Shown here piece after piece: positions 16,174-25,191 of a DNA stretch of 34,322 nucleotides. The notes under the pieces are model-generated. The model saw nothing but the letters and a program-made list of their open reading frames with translations. It was not told the DNA's origin and did no database searches. The translations under genes and the position numbers were made by a program. The stretch is from Myxococcales bacterium (GTDB lineage Bacteria > Myxococcota_A > Polyangia > Polyangiales > Houyiibacteriaceae). The stretch spans positions 1-34,322 of the forward strand of contig JAHBWH010000081.1 of the NCBI GenBank assembly GCA_019637115.1, written 5' to 3'. Position 1 is the stretch's first letter. Each line of letters begins with the position of its first letter.

Positions 16174-16306
16174 TCACCCACGCGCGCAGATGAGCGAAGA
16201 CGGGCCGAGCCCGACGTCCAGGTCACGCGCCCGCCACGGGGCGGGCTCTCGAGGTGTCGTCCGGCGGGAGCGCCCCGTGATCACCCTCACGGGCGAATGA
16301 AGCGAA
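16094..16306 (+). repeat. imperfect ~105-bp tandem duplication of the P450 3' end
   Basis: Copy 1 (16094-16199) holds the last 80 coding bases of the P450 gene, its stop and about 26 bases of downstream DNA. Copy 2 (about 16203-16306) repeats the same landmarks in the same order: GAGCCCGAC, CCAGGTCACGC, CCACGGGGCG, GGCTCTCGA (GCGCTCTCGA in copy 1), GGAGCGCCCCGTGATCACCC, then a GCGAAG tail. Substitutions and a one-base loss in the middle break the reading frame in copy 2, so it is a decayed, non-coding duplicate. Confidence 0.85.
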
Positions 16307-16365
16307 GGTGAAAGCCCGCGCGAGATCGGCTATTTTCCGCGAGCCTATCGCTTCGGAGAACTTGC

Positions 16366-17859
16366 ATGCGTCACCTCGGCCTCCTGTTTGCCGTCTTTTT
16401 GGCCGCCGCCTGTGGTCGATCCTCGCTGTCGACCAACGTCTCCGACGGGGGGCGAGACGGGATGGTTCCCTTCGACGCGCCTGACGACGCGCCCGATTTC
16501 TGTGGGGACGGGCGGTGCTCGCTCTTCGAGACGTGCGAGACGTGCCCCGCGGATTGCGGGCCGTGCCCCGAGCTCTGCGGCGACGGCCTCTGCGCGCCCA
16601 GCGAGGATTGTCGGACGTGCCCCGCCGACTGTGGCTTCTGCGCCGAGTGCGGCGACGGCTTCTGCGACGAAGCGGCGATGGAGAATTGCGCCACCTGCCC
16701 GATCGACTGCGGCGACTGCGCCGGGTGCGGCGACGGGGTCTGCGCCCCCGACGAGAACTGCGCGAGCTGCCCGGCCGATTGCGGCGCCTGCGAGCGCTGC
16801 GGCGACGGGACCTGTGGTCCGAGTGAGTCGTGCGCGAGCTGCCCCGCGGACTGTGGCTTCTGCGACAACTGCGGCAACGGCACCTGCGATGCCGGCGAGA
16901 CCTGCGCGAGCTGCCCCCGGGACTGCGGGATCTGCGAGACCTGCGGCAACGGCGTCTGCGGCAGCGGAGAGAACTGCGCCAACTGCCCCACGGATTGTGG
17001 CCGCTGCGCCACGTGCGGGGACGGGATGTGCAACCCCGGCGAGGACTGCTTCAACTGCCCCGCCGACTGCGGCCGCTGCGAGCGCTGCGGGGACGGCACC
17101 TGCTCGGCGAGCGAGAACTGCACGTCGTGCCCCGAGGACTGCGGCCTCTGCGAGACCTGCGGCAACGGCCGCTGCGCGCCGAGCGAGGATTGCTCGACCT
17201 GCCCCGTCGATTGTGGCCTCTGCGAGCGCTGCGGCGACGGCCGCTGCGACCCGACCGAGAGCTGCTCGAGCTGCCCCGGCGACTGCGGCGTGTGTCGCAC
17301 GTGCGGTGACGGCTTCTGCCGTGCGAGCGACGGTGAGGACTGCCTGACCTGTGCGCCTGACTGCGGCCCGTGCCCGGCCTGTGGTGATGGCGTGTGCACG
17401 CCGGGCATCGAGAACTGCTCCACCTGCCCGGCCGACTGCGGCATCTGCCCCGGCTGCGGTGACGGGCTCTGCCGCCCGCCCGAGAACTGCGCCACCTGCG
17501 CGCGTGACTGCGGCGTCTGCAGCGTCTGCGGGAACATGCGCTGCGAGCCGCCCTACGAGAGCTGCACCAACTGCCCCCGCGACTGCGGCAACTGCCCGGG
17601 CGTGACGTGCATCGAGGTGGCCACGTGCATCTTCGGGTGCATCAACTTCGACGGGACGATCCCGCCCCGCTTCTCGTTCAGCTGCATCGGCGACTGCTCC
17701 GCGCGGGCGTGCGCGGACGTCCGCTTCTTCGTGGATCAGGTCATCGACTGCGCGATCGAGCAAATCTTCACCTGCGGCGATCTGAGCTGCGTGATGCGCG
17801 AGTGCCGCACCCAGATCGCGGCGTGCCTCGGCGCGCCGCGCTGCCCGCCCGGCGGCTGA
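16366..17859 (+). CDS. lipoprotein-like protein with 15 six-cysteine repeats
   Basis: This 497-residue protein starts at an ATG with CGGAGAA just upstream. A short signal sequence ends in LAAAC, so Cys16 may be lipidated, although Ala at -3 is not ideal. A short acidic linker follows. From about residue 46 there are 15 repeats of about 24 residues with the pattern CGDGxC-x(3-5)-E-x-CxxCPxDCGxC, six Cys each; individual units vary (CGNG, CAPDC). A unique Cys-rich C-terminal domain of about 85 residues starts at VTCIEVATCIFGC. It is almost certainly exported and disulfide-rich, perhaps a surface stalk or adhesin. The motif resembles Cys-rich repeats of secreted myxobacterial proteins, but I assign no named family. 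Array B follows. Confidence 0.88.
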   Translation: MRHLGLLFAVFLAAACGRSSLSTNVSDGGRDGMVPFDAPDDAPDFCGDGRCSLFETCETCPADCGPCPELCGDGLCAPSEDCRTCPADCGFCAECGDGFCDEAAMENCATCPIDCGDCAGCGDGVCAPDENCASCPADCGACERCGDGTCGPSESCASCPADCGFCDNCGNGTCDAGETCASCPRDCGICETCGNGVCGSGENCANCPTDCGRCATCGDGMCNPGEDCFNCPADCGRCERCGDGTCSASENCTSCPEDCGLCETCGNGRCAPSEDCSTCPVDCGLCERCGDGRCDPTESCSSCPGDCGVCRTCGDGFCRASDGEDCLTCAPDCGPCPACGDGVCTPGIENCSTCPADCGICPGCGDGLCRPPENCATCARDCGVCSVCGNMRCEPPYESCTNCPRDCGNCPGVTCIEVATCIFGCINFDGTIPPRFSFSCIGDCSARACADVRFFVDQVIDCAIEQIFTCGDLSCVMRECRTQIAACLGAPRCPPGG

Positions 17860-17880
17860 CGGACGACTCGAGATGGAGGT

Positions 17881-17903
17881 CCCAGGCCCGAGAGGCGCCT
17901 GGG
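17881..17903 (+). terminator. GC-rich hairpin downstream of the Cys-repeat gene
   Basis: CCCAGGC (17881-17887) and GCCTGGG (17897-17903) form a perfect 7-bp stem with a 9-base loop, 21 bases after the stop codon. There is no U-tract, so it is only a possible terminator. Confidence 0.4.
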
Positions 17904-17940
17904 GCCATGCTCAGACCCGGGCTCGGCCCCGCGGATCCGG

Positions 17941-18245
17941 CCTCGGACCGGACACGCCTCGGACCGGGACACGGCCTCGGACACGGCCTCGGACCCAGCC
18001 TCGGACCGGACACGCCTCGGACCGGGACACGGCCTCGGACACGGCCTCGGACACGGCCTCGGACACGGCCTCGGACACGGCCTCGGACACGGCCTCGGAC
18101 ACGGCCTCGGACACGGCCTCGGACACGGCCTCGGACACGGCCTCGGAGACGGCCTCGGACACGGCCTCGGACACGGCCTCGGACACGGCCTCGGACACGG
18201 CTCGGACACGGCCTCGGACACGGCCTCGGACCCAGCCTCGGACGC
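17941..18245 (+). repeat. array B: 12-bp minisatellite with a 58-bp higher-order repeat
   Basis: A 58-bp segment starting at 17941 is repeated from 17999. From 18029 the 12-mer ACGGCCTCGGAC runs for about 17 units to 18231, including one 11-base unit near 18197 and one G variant near 18150. Each 12-mer splits into the hexamers GGCCTC and GGACAC. The array lies in the 592-bp gap between the Cys-repeat gene and the sigma-factor gene. No gene is credible there: the open frames crossing it are repeats of two or four residues. Confidence 0.96.
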
Positions 18246-18367
18246 GACCTCGAACACGGCCCCCTGGACGCCGCCGCTAGGGCCCCACCGCAACGGCGCG
18301 TTCCGTCAACGCGCATAATCGCCAAAACGAAGTGATCTCAGCGTCTTGTGGCCGCACTCACGGGTTT

Positions 18368-18438
18368 TGGAACGATCGGTCCACAAACTCGCTTGACCTC
18401 GGGTGAAGCAGACTCCACGTTCTGGACCAGTCGGTCCA
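18368..18438. promoter_or_regulatory. two 16-bp TGGACC-N4-GGTCCA palindromes upstream of the sigma-factor gene
   Basis: Site 2 at 18423-18438 is a perfect TGGACC-AGTC-GGTCCA palindrome. Site 1 at 18368-18383 is TGGAAC-GATC-GGTCCA, with one mismatch. Their starts are 55 bp apart. Site 2 ends just before the AAGGA Shine-Dalgarno of the gene at 18452, and a TTGACC that could be a -35 element (18393-18398) lies between the sites. The arrangement looks like a dimeric repressor bound at two operators flanking a promoter. Confidence 0.65.
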
Positions 18439-18451
18439 AAAGGAACTTGCG

Positions 18452-18973
18452 ATGTCCTCCGCCACCCTCGACCCCGCCGCCGTGACCCTCGACGCCGAGA
18501 CCATCCGCGAGATGGAGCCCGCCCTGCTGCGCTATGCGCGTCACCGCGTGGGACGCGAGGATGTCGCCCGCGACGTGGTCCAAGAGACATGGGTCGCCGC
18601 CTTCGGCGGGATCTCCTCCTTCGCGGGGCGTTCCTCCCTGAAGACGTGGCTCGTCTCGATCCTTCGCAGGAAGATCGTCGACATGCACCGCCGAAGCCGC
18701 CCGCAGGTGAGCTTCGAGGAGCACCACACCCCGCCGTCGGATCTGCGACGCGAGCGGCTGGACGACGAAGCCGCGCTCGAGCTCGTCCACGCCGAGCTCG
18801 ACGCCCTCCCGCGCCGCGAGCGTGAGGCGGTCGAGCTCGTCGACGTCCACGGGGTGGACCGGGACGAGGCCGCCGATCGGATGGGCGTCAGCCGCGGTGC
18901 GCTCCGGGTCATGTTGCACCGCGGCCGCGCCCGGCTCCGGGCGAAGCTGGAAGACGCCTCCTTCGAGCTCTGA
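18452..18973 (+). CDS. ECF-type RNA polymerase sigma factor
   Basis: A 173-residue sigma70-family protein of the extracytoplasmic-function type. It has region 2 at about residues 22-85 (LLRYARHRVGREDVARDVVQETW, then SSLKTWLVSILRRKIVD) and region 4 at about 108-165 (LPRREREAVELVDVHGVDRDEAADRMGVSRGALRVMLHRGRARL). Region 3 is absent, as expected. The ATG has AAGGA eight bases upstream. No anti-sigma gene is adjacent: the next gene is a CdnL homologue 75 bases downstream with its own promoter-like element. Regulation is probably through the two palindromes upstream rather than by a neighbouring anti-sigma factor. Confidence 0.94.
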   Translation: MSSATLDPAAVTLDAETIREMEPALLRYARHRVGREDVARDVVQETWVAAFGGISSFAGRSSLKTWLVSILRRKIVDMHRRSRPQVSFEEHHTPPSDLRRERLDDEAALELVHAELDALPRREREAVELVDVHGVDRDEAADRMGVSRGALRVMLHRGRARLRAKLEDASFEL

Positions 18974-19013
18974 CGGCCTGCCAACCTTTGGTCGGGACGG
19001 CCGCCGTGCGCGC

Positions 19014-19022
19014 TGGTAAGAT
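19014..19022 (+). promoter_or_regulatory. extended -10 promoter element for the cdnL homologue
   Basis: TGGTAAGAT at 19014-19022 is an extended -10 (TG-N followed by TAAGAT). No good -35 is present at normal spacing. A start site near 19029 would give a leader of about 20 bases with GGAGGA in place, supporting translation from the ATG at 19049. Confidence 0.5.
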
Positions 19023-19048
19023 GAACCGACAAGGGTGGAGGAAGCTCG

Positions 19049-19603
19049 ATGCCGTCTCATGCGTCTGATGCGCGTGAGGCTCTCGCACCCGAGAGGCCTT
19101 CGGAGGTTCCAGAGCGCATGATGGAGTTCAAGGTCGGCGACAAGGCAGTCCATCCCGCGCACGGGGTCGGAGAGGTCACGAGCATCGAGAAGAAGACGAT
19201 CGCGGGCAACGACAAGCGCTTTTACATCCTGAAGATCGTCGACTCCGGCATGACCGTGATGGTGCCGACCGATGGCGTCGAGCGCCTCGGGCTGCGCGAG
19301 GTCATCTCCAAGCGCGAGGCGAAGAAGGTCCTCGACGAGCTGAAGAAGGACGAGGTCGCCGTCACGTCCCAGCCCTGGAACCGCCGGTACCGCGAGTACA
19401 CCGAGATGCTGAAGAGCGGATCGCCGATCGAGGTCGCCAAGGTGCTCCGAGACCTGAGCCGCTTGCGAGGCGAGAAGGAGCTCAGCTTCGGCGAGCGTCG
19501 GCTCCTCGAGCAGGCGCGCAACCTCATCGTCACCGAGGTCGCGCTCGCCCAGCAGGTGAACGAGGACCGGATCGAGAAGACCCTCGATACCATCCTCGGG
19601 TGA
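19049..19603 (+). CDS. cdnL: CdnL/CarD-family RNA polymerase-binding regulator
   Basis: The 184-residue protein matches myxobacterial CdnL. The N-terminal CarD/TRCF RNA-polymerase-interaction domain begins FKVGDKAVHPAHGVGEVTSIE (about residues 27-47). The C-terminal helical DNA-interacting part contains the family signature WNRRYREY (about 110-117) and LSFGERRLLEQAR. CdnL stabilises open promoter complexes at growth-related promoters such as rRNA promoters. The ATG at 19049 has GGAGGA six bases upstream and adds 23 low-complexity residues compared with the usual start. A second ATG pair at 19118, with GGAGG 11 bases upstream, would give the family's usual length of about 160 residues. I prefer 19049 because of the promoter and ribosome-site spacing, but the start is open. 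Confidence 0.95.
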   Translation: MPSHASDAREALAPERPSEVPERMMEFKVGDKAVHPAHGVGEVTSIEKKTIAGNDKRFYILKIVDSGMTVMVPTDGVERLGLREVISKREAKKVLDELKKDEVAVTSQPWNRRYREYTEMLKSGSPIEVAKVLRDLSRLRGEKELSFGERRLLEQARNLIVTEVALAQQVNEDRIEKTLDTILG

Positions 19604-19608
19604 CCGCG

Positions 19609-19733
19609 AGTCCTCGCTGGTTCCTCACGGCACGCGAGTCCTCGCCGGTTCCTCACAGCCCGCCAGTCCTCGTTGAGCCGGTTCCTCACGGTCCTCACGT
19701 GCGGCAGTCCTCGCCGGGTCCTCACAGCCCGCC
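19609..19733 (+). repeat. array F: four ~28-bp repeats after cdnL
   Basis: Units start at 19609, 19637, 19665 and 19706 with AGTCCTCG and carry an internal TCCTCAC. Units 2 and 4 differ at only one of 28 bases. Unit 3 has a 13-base insertion. The array begins six bases after the cdnL stop, and unit 4 runs 12 bases into the 3' end of the convergent lipoprotein gene, including its stop codon at 19722-19724. Confidence 0.85.
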
Positions 19734-20709
19734 GATGATCTCGGCGATCTCGGCGCGGAAGAGGAGGTGGAGGCCACGAGCGAGAGCGTCGGAGGGCCAC
19801 TCGGCAGCGAGCGAAGCTCCCTCCGGCTCGACCTCCACGACGAGGGTCGGCATGGCCCGGTCGAGCCCGAGCGCGTGGCCGAGCGGGCTCGCGCCGAGGG
19901 AGCGGACGAGCTGGCGAAGGTTCTCGTCGGCCCCTGGCGGTAGCTCCGCGCGCAGAACGAGCTGCGCAGCCAGGGTCTCGGCGCTCGTCGGCGCGAGCGC
20001 GAACGCGAGCGCCCGCTCGCGGGCGAGCAGGAGCCCCGTCGGGGTGTCGAGCGGGAGGTCGAGCGGTCGAGGGACGTGGAGCACGATCGCCGCGCCTTGC
20101 GTGGCGCGGCGGAGGGCCGCCACGTCGTCGTCTCCGAAGCGCGGCGGGGGACCCTCGCGGAGTCGGCCGAGGAGGGCGGCAACCGCGCCCGCACGGCCCG
20201 CCGCCACGAGCACGATGTCGTCGCCGATCGCGACGAGCTCGCGGCGGTCTGCCCCCAAATAGCCGATCCGACGCACGAGCGGCTCGTCGCTCTCCGCCTC
20301 GACGGGGACCATTCGGGCCCCGGCCGCCCGCACGACGGCCGGCGCGTCACGGGTGCGCGCGAGCGCCCACCACGAGCCGTCGTCCCGCCATCGCGCGACG
20401 ACGGCTTCGGGGACCTCCGTCGGATCGACGCCGGTTCGGTTGGCGAACGCACGCCGCCACGCCTCCGGCGCCAGCACCTCCAGCAGAGGTGCCGTGGCAG
20501 GAGCCGTCAGCGACGCGGGGGCGAGCTCGAGCACCTCCGTCGCGTCGCTCGGGACCAGATCGAGCAGCGCGCCCGTGTACACGACGGACGGCGCCGCCGG
20601 GTGGGCGACCGGCGCTCGGCTCGGCCCGCACGCAAAGAGCGCGAGGCTGGCGAGCAGGGCCAGCCAGCGCGTTCGTCCAGTGCCCCCAACCGAGCGCGAA
20701 GCGCTGGGC

Positions 20710-21813
<1,104 letters not shown>

Positions 21814-21821
21814 CATCGTCT

Positions 21822-21838
21822 CCTGAACATCCGTATAG
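21822..21838 (-). promoter_or_regulatory. LexA-type box overlapping the recA -10 region
   Basis: Read on the minus strand, the 17 bases begin CTATAC and end GTTCAGG. They agree at 15 of 17 positions with the motif CTRHAMRYBYGTTCAGS, which I recall from the Myxococcus xanthus LexA work. The site overlaps the recA -10 element and ends a few bases before the start codon, as expected for an SOS operator. Confidence 0.55.
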
Positions 21839-21860
21839 TCTCGAGCGCGTCCGTCTGCAA
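21832..21860 (-). promoter_or_regulatory. recA promoter
   Basis: On the minus strand, TTGCAG (21855-21860) and TATACG (21832-21837) are separated by exactly 17 bases. They lie just upstream of AGGAG and the recA ATG, giving a short leader. This is the best sigma70-type promoter in the window. It lies on the recA side of array C, so the array is not part of mRNA made from it. Confidence 0.7.
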
Positions 21861-21922
21861 GTGGCATCACGTGACGCGACGTGTGATGCGAGGAGCCTCT
21901 CAGACCCCTGTGACATCCACCC

Positions 21923-22231
21923 CTCGGACTCGGACCTCGGACCTCGGACCTCGGACTCGGACCTCGGACCTCGGACCTCGGACCTCGGACTCGGACTCGG
22001 ACTCGGACTCGGACTCGGACTCGGACTCGGACTCGGACCTCGGACTCGGACCTCGGACTCGGACCTCGGACTCCGACTCGGACTCGGACCTCGGACTCGG
22101 ACCTCGGACCTCGGACCTCGGACCTCGGACCTCGGACTCGGACTTGGACTCGGACTTGGACTCGGACTCGGACCTCAGAACTCGGAACTCGGAACTCGGA
22201 CTCGGACTCGGACTCGGACCTCGGACTCGGA
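21923..22231 (+). repeat. array C: mixed 6/7-bp CTCGGA / CCTCGGA microsatellite
   Basis: About 309 bp between cinA and recA consist almost wholly of the unit CTCGGA (6 bases) or CCTCGGA (7 bases) in irregular order, with a run of about nine consecutive 6-mers near 21985-22040. Sporadic variants occur (CTCCGA, CTTGGA, CTCAGA, and CTCGGAA near the right end). On the + strand the 6-mer is the GGACTC member of the GGNCNC family seen in arrays A and B. It fills most of the 440-bp gap; the rest holds only the recA promoter. Confidence 0.96.
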
Positions 22232-22253
22232 GGACAGAGCCGTCGTGTGAACC

Positions 22254-23549
22254 TCAGTGTTCGCGTCGCTCGCGCTGCGTCCGCTCGCAGGGGCCCGACG
22301 CCGGATCCAGCCCGAGCGCGTGTCGGCGAACCATCTCGAGCGCCAGATACGCTGCGTGGATGCGGACGCGTCCGCGGTCGTCGTGCGCCAGGTGATGGCG
22401 CGCTGCGACGGTGCCGCCCTCGCGCGCGAGGGCGAGCCAGACGGTCCCGACGGGCTTGTCGTCGGAGCCGCCGCCCGGGCCCGCGATGCCCGTGATCGAG
22501 ACCGCGAGGTCTGCCCCCGCGAGGCGTCGCGCGCCTTCCGCCATCGCGATCGCCGTCTCGGCGCTGACCGCGCCATGCGCGCGAAGGATCTCGGGGCTGA
22601 CGCCGAGGACGGTGGTCTTCGCGGAGTTCGCGTACGTCACCGCGTCGAGCAGGACGTAGTCGGAGCTGCCCGGGATCGAGGTCAGCATCTCGCCCACGAG
22701 GCCCCCGGTGCAGCTCTCGGCGAGGGCGAGCGTGAGCCTCGCGTCGCGCAGCCCCTGGCCCACCACGCCCGCGAGAGAGTCCTCGCGCTCGCCATAGACG
22801 GCCTCGCCGAGCCGGGCGCGGGCCTCGCCCGCGAGCGCGAGCGCCCGATCCCGGGCCGCCTCGGCGCTCTCGGAGCCACGGACGAGGAGCTTCACCTCGA
22901 CCTCGGGAAAGGACGCGCGATAGCCGAACGTGACGTCCGGGTGTGCGGCCTCGAGGTCGGCGAGCCGCGCGCCGACCTCGGACTCGGGAAGCCCGAAGGT
23001 GCGCAGATGCGCCTGGAAGGTGCCCGCGGCGCCGAGCGAGCCGATGGTCCGTCGCACGCCCTCACGAAACATCGACTTCATCTCCACCGGCACGCCCGGC
23101 AGGAAGAAGCAGCGGCAGCGCCCGAGCGTGACCGCGAAGCCGGGGGCCGTCCCGACGAGGTTGGACAACGCCTCCGCGCCCGCTGGCAGATCCGCCATCT
23201 TCGCGGCGGCGTCGCTCAGGGCGCGGCCACGCTCCGCATAGCGACGCCGGATCGCGTCTAGGCTCGCGACGTCGCGCTCGAGGGGCACGCCGAGCGCGCT
23301 CGCCGCCGCCTCGGCCGTGAGATCGTCGGTCGTCGGGCCGAGCCCGCCCGTCGCGACGACGACGTCCGCCTGCTCCGAGAGCTGCCGAAGCGCGTCGGCG
23401 ACCCGGCCGCGATCGTCGTCGACCGTGAGGTGGGCGCGGACGTCGAGCCCGAGCAAGGTGAGCTGCTCGCTCAACCAGCTCGCGTTGGTGTTCACGAGCT
23501 CTCCGCGGGTGAGCTCGGTGCCGATGGAGAGGACCGCCGCGACGTTCAT
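22254..23549 (-). CDS. cinA: CinA family competence/damage-inducible protein
   Basis: The 431-residue product has both halves of full-length CinA. The N-terminal molybdopterin-binding-like domain (about residues 1-170) carries [26 protein letters not shown] and [14 protein letters not shown]. The C-terminal NMN deamidase (PncC) domain (about 260-415) carries [27 protein letters not shown] and [12 protein letters not shown]. CinA recycles nicotinamide mononucleotide and is linked to competence and recombination in some bacteria. It lies upstream of recA on the same strand, the common cinA-recA order, but 440 bases away. The last 25 or so residues are Arg-rich and outside the usual domain. It is divergent from the M16 peptidase genes. 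Confidence 0.96.
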   Translation of the reverse strand: MNVAAVLSIGTELTRGELVNTNASWLSEQLTLLGLDVRAHLTVDDDRGRVADALRQLSEQADVVVATGGLGPTTDDLTAEAAASALGVPLERDVASLDAIRRRYAERGRALSDAAAKMADLPAGAEALSNLVGTAPGFAVTLGRCRCFFLPGVPVEMKSMFREGVRRTIGSLGAAGTFQAHLRTFGLPESEVGARLADLEAAHPDVTFGYRASFPEVEVKLLVRGSESAEAARDRALALAGEARARLGEAVYGEREDSLAGVVGQGLRDARLTLALAESCTGGLVGEMLTSIPGSSDYVLLDAVTYANSAKTTVLGVSPEILRAHGAVSAETAIAMAEGARRLAGADLAVSITGIAGPGGGSDDKPVGTVWLALAREGGTVAARHHLAHDDRGRVRIHAAYLALEMVRRHALGLDPASGPCERTQRERREH

Positions 23550-23739
23550 GGGGGCCGACGAGCCTGGCAGCGCCCACCTGAGCGGTCAACGGGTGGTGGA
23601 GACGGTGAGGGACGGGGGCGGGGCGGGGGAGCGACCCGGCGGTCATCAGGCTTCGATCCATCGAGAGGCCGTGCTATCCGTGACCGGCCCCGGCGCCGCC
23701 GACTCATCCCGGCGGGCAGGTCCGGTGAGCGGAGACGCG

Positions 23740-25191
23740 ATGAAGATCTCAGCAGCCCTCCTTGCCGCCCTCGCGCTCGCGAGCCTCGCGCTCGCGCAAC
23801 AGCCCGCCCCATCCTCCGCCGAGGGCGCGCGCCCCTCACCGCTCGCGAGCCTCCCGGTCGAGCGCCACACGCTGTCCAACGGCCTGCGCGTCGTGCTCAG
23901 CCCCGATCGGACCGTCCCGACGGTCGCGATCGCGGTCTACTACGACGTCGGCTCGCGCAACGAGGAGCGCGGTCGCTCGGGCTTCGCTCACCTCTTCGAG
24001 CACATGATGTTCCAGGGGTCGGCGAACGTCGGCAAGGGTGAGCACTTCCAGCTCATCATGAACCGCGGCGGCACCCTCAACGGCACGACCAACCACGACC
24101 GTACGAACTACTTCGAGACCCTGCCCTCGAACGAGCTCGCGCTCGGGCTCTGGCTCGAGGCCGACCGCATGCGCTCGCTCGCGGTGACGGCGGAGAACTT
24201 CGAGAACCAGCGCGAGGTCGTGAAGGAGGAGCGGCGGCAGAGCTACGACAACCAGCCCTACGCGCTCAGCCATCTGCGCATCAACGAGCTCGCGTACGGC
24301 GACTACTGGCCCTACGCCCACTCGACGATCGGCGAGATGCAAGACCTCGAGAACGCGCCGCTCGAGGCGGTCCAGGAGTTCTTCGACCGGTATTACCGGC
24401 CGAACAACGCCGTGCTGAGCATCGCGGGCGACTTCGAGAGCGCGGAGGCGCTCGCGCTCGTCGAGCGGTACTTCGGCACGATCGAGCGTCGGGACGTCCC
24501 GCCCTACGAGCCGGGAGAGCTGGCGCCGCAGACCGCCGAGCGGCGCGAGACGATGCCCGATCCGCACGCCGAGCTGCCCGCCTTCCACATGGCGTGGCAC
24601 ATCCCGCCCAACCGCGAAGAGGACCACTACGCGCTCGAGCTCCTCGCGCTCGTGCTCGGCGACGGGGAGTCGTCGCGGCTCTACCAAGAGCTCGTGAAGC
24701 GGCGGGAGATCGTCCAGCGCATCCACGTCGGGACCGATGACCGCCGCGGGCCGGACCTCTTCAGCGTCTTCGCGATCATGGCGAGCGGCCAGTCTCCCGC
24801 GGTGGCGCAGGAGGTGATCGTGCGCGAGATCCAGTCGATCGCGGCGCGCGGCATCACCGAGCGCGAGCTCCAGAAGGTCCACAACCGCGTCCGCGCCTAC
24901 TTCGTCTTCGGGCTGCAATCGAACATGAGCCGCGCGCGCCAGCTCGCGGAGTACGAACTCTACTACGGCGACGCCGCGCTCGTGCGGACCGAGCTCGATC
25001 GTTACCTCGCCGTGACCCGCGCCGACATCCAGCGCGTCGCGGGGCGCTACTTCGACGCGACGAACCGCACCGTGCTCGACGTCATGCCGACGACGGGCGC
25101 GGGGGAAGGCGCCGGCCCCGGCGGCGCGTTCTTCCGCGGTGAGCCGCTCCGCTTCTCTCCCTCGACCGACCACGCCACGGTGCCCCGATGA
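23740..25191 (+). CDS. M16 family zinc metalloprotease, active subunit
   Basis: This 483-residue periplasmic peptidase begins with a signal peptide (MKISAALLAALALASLALA, cut near residue 19). The inverted zinc motif HLFEH is at 84-88, with the third ligand Glu164 76 residues further on (NQREVVKEERR), so the catalytic site is intact. The two M16 halves are at about 40-230 and 235-440. The ATG follows GGAG by five bases. Such proteins act on short or unfolded peptides and form heterodimers with an inactive partner, which here is the next gene, overlapping by four bases. The Gly-rich C-terminal tail is short. Confidence 0.95.
   Translation: MKISAALLAALALASLALAQQPAPSSAEGARPSPLASLPVERHTLSNGLRVVLSPDRTVPTVAIAVYYDVGSRNEERGRSGFAHLFEHMMFQGSANVGKGEHFQLIMNRGGTLNGTTNHDRTNYFETLPSNELALGLWLEADRMRSLAVTAENFENQREVVKEERRQSYDNQPYALSHLRINELAYGDYWPYAHSTIGEMQDLENAPLEAVQEFFDRYYRPNNAVLSIAGDFESAEALALVERYFGTIERRDVPPYEPGELAPQTAERRETMPDPHAELPAFHMAWHIPPNREEDHYALELLALVLGDGESSRLYQELVKRREIVQRIHVGTDDRRGPDLFSVFAIMASGQSPAVAQEVIVREIQSIAARGITERELQKVHNRVRAYFVFGLQSNMSRARQLAEYELYYGDAALVRTELDRYLAVTRADIQRVAGRYFDATNRTVLDVMPTTGAGEGAGPGGAFFRGEPLRFSPSTDHATVPR

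Noticed and set aside
17873-18280. Open frames across arrays A, B and D, with repeats such as SDTA, RDRG or VTG
   Set aside because: They exist only because unit lengths of 12 and 9 are multiples of three; they have no signal, no ribosome site and no non-repeat homology.
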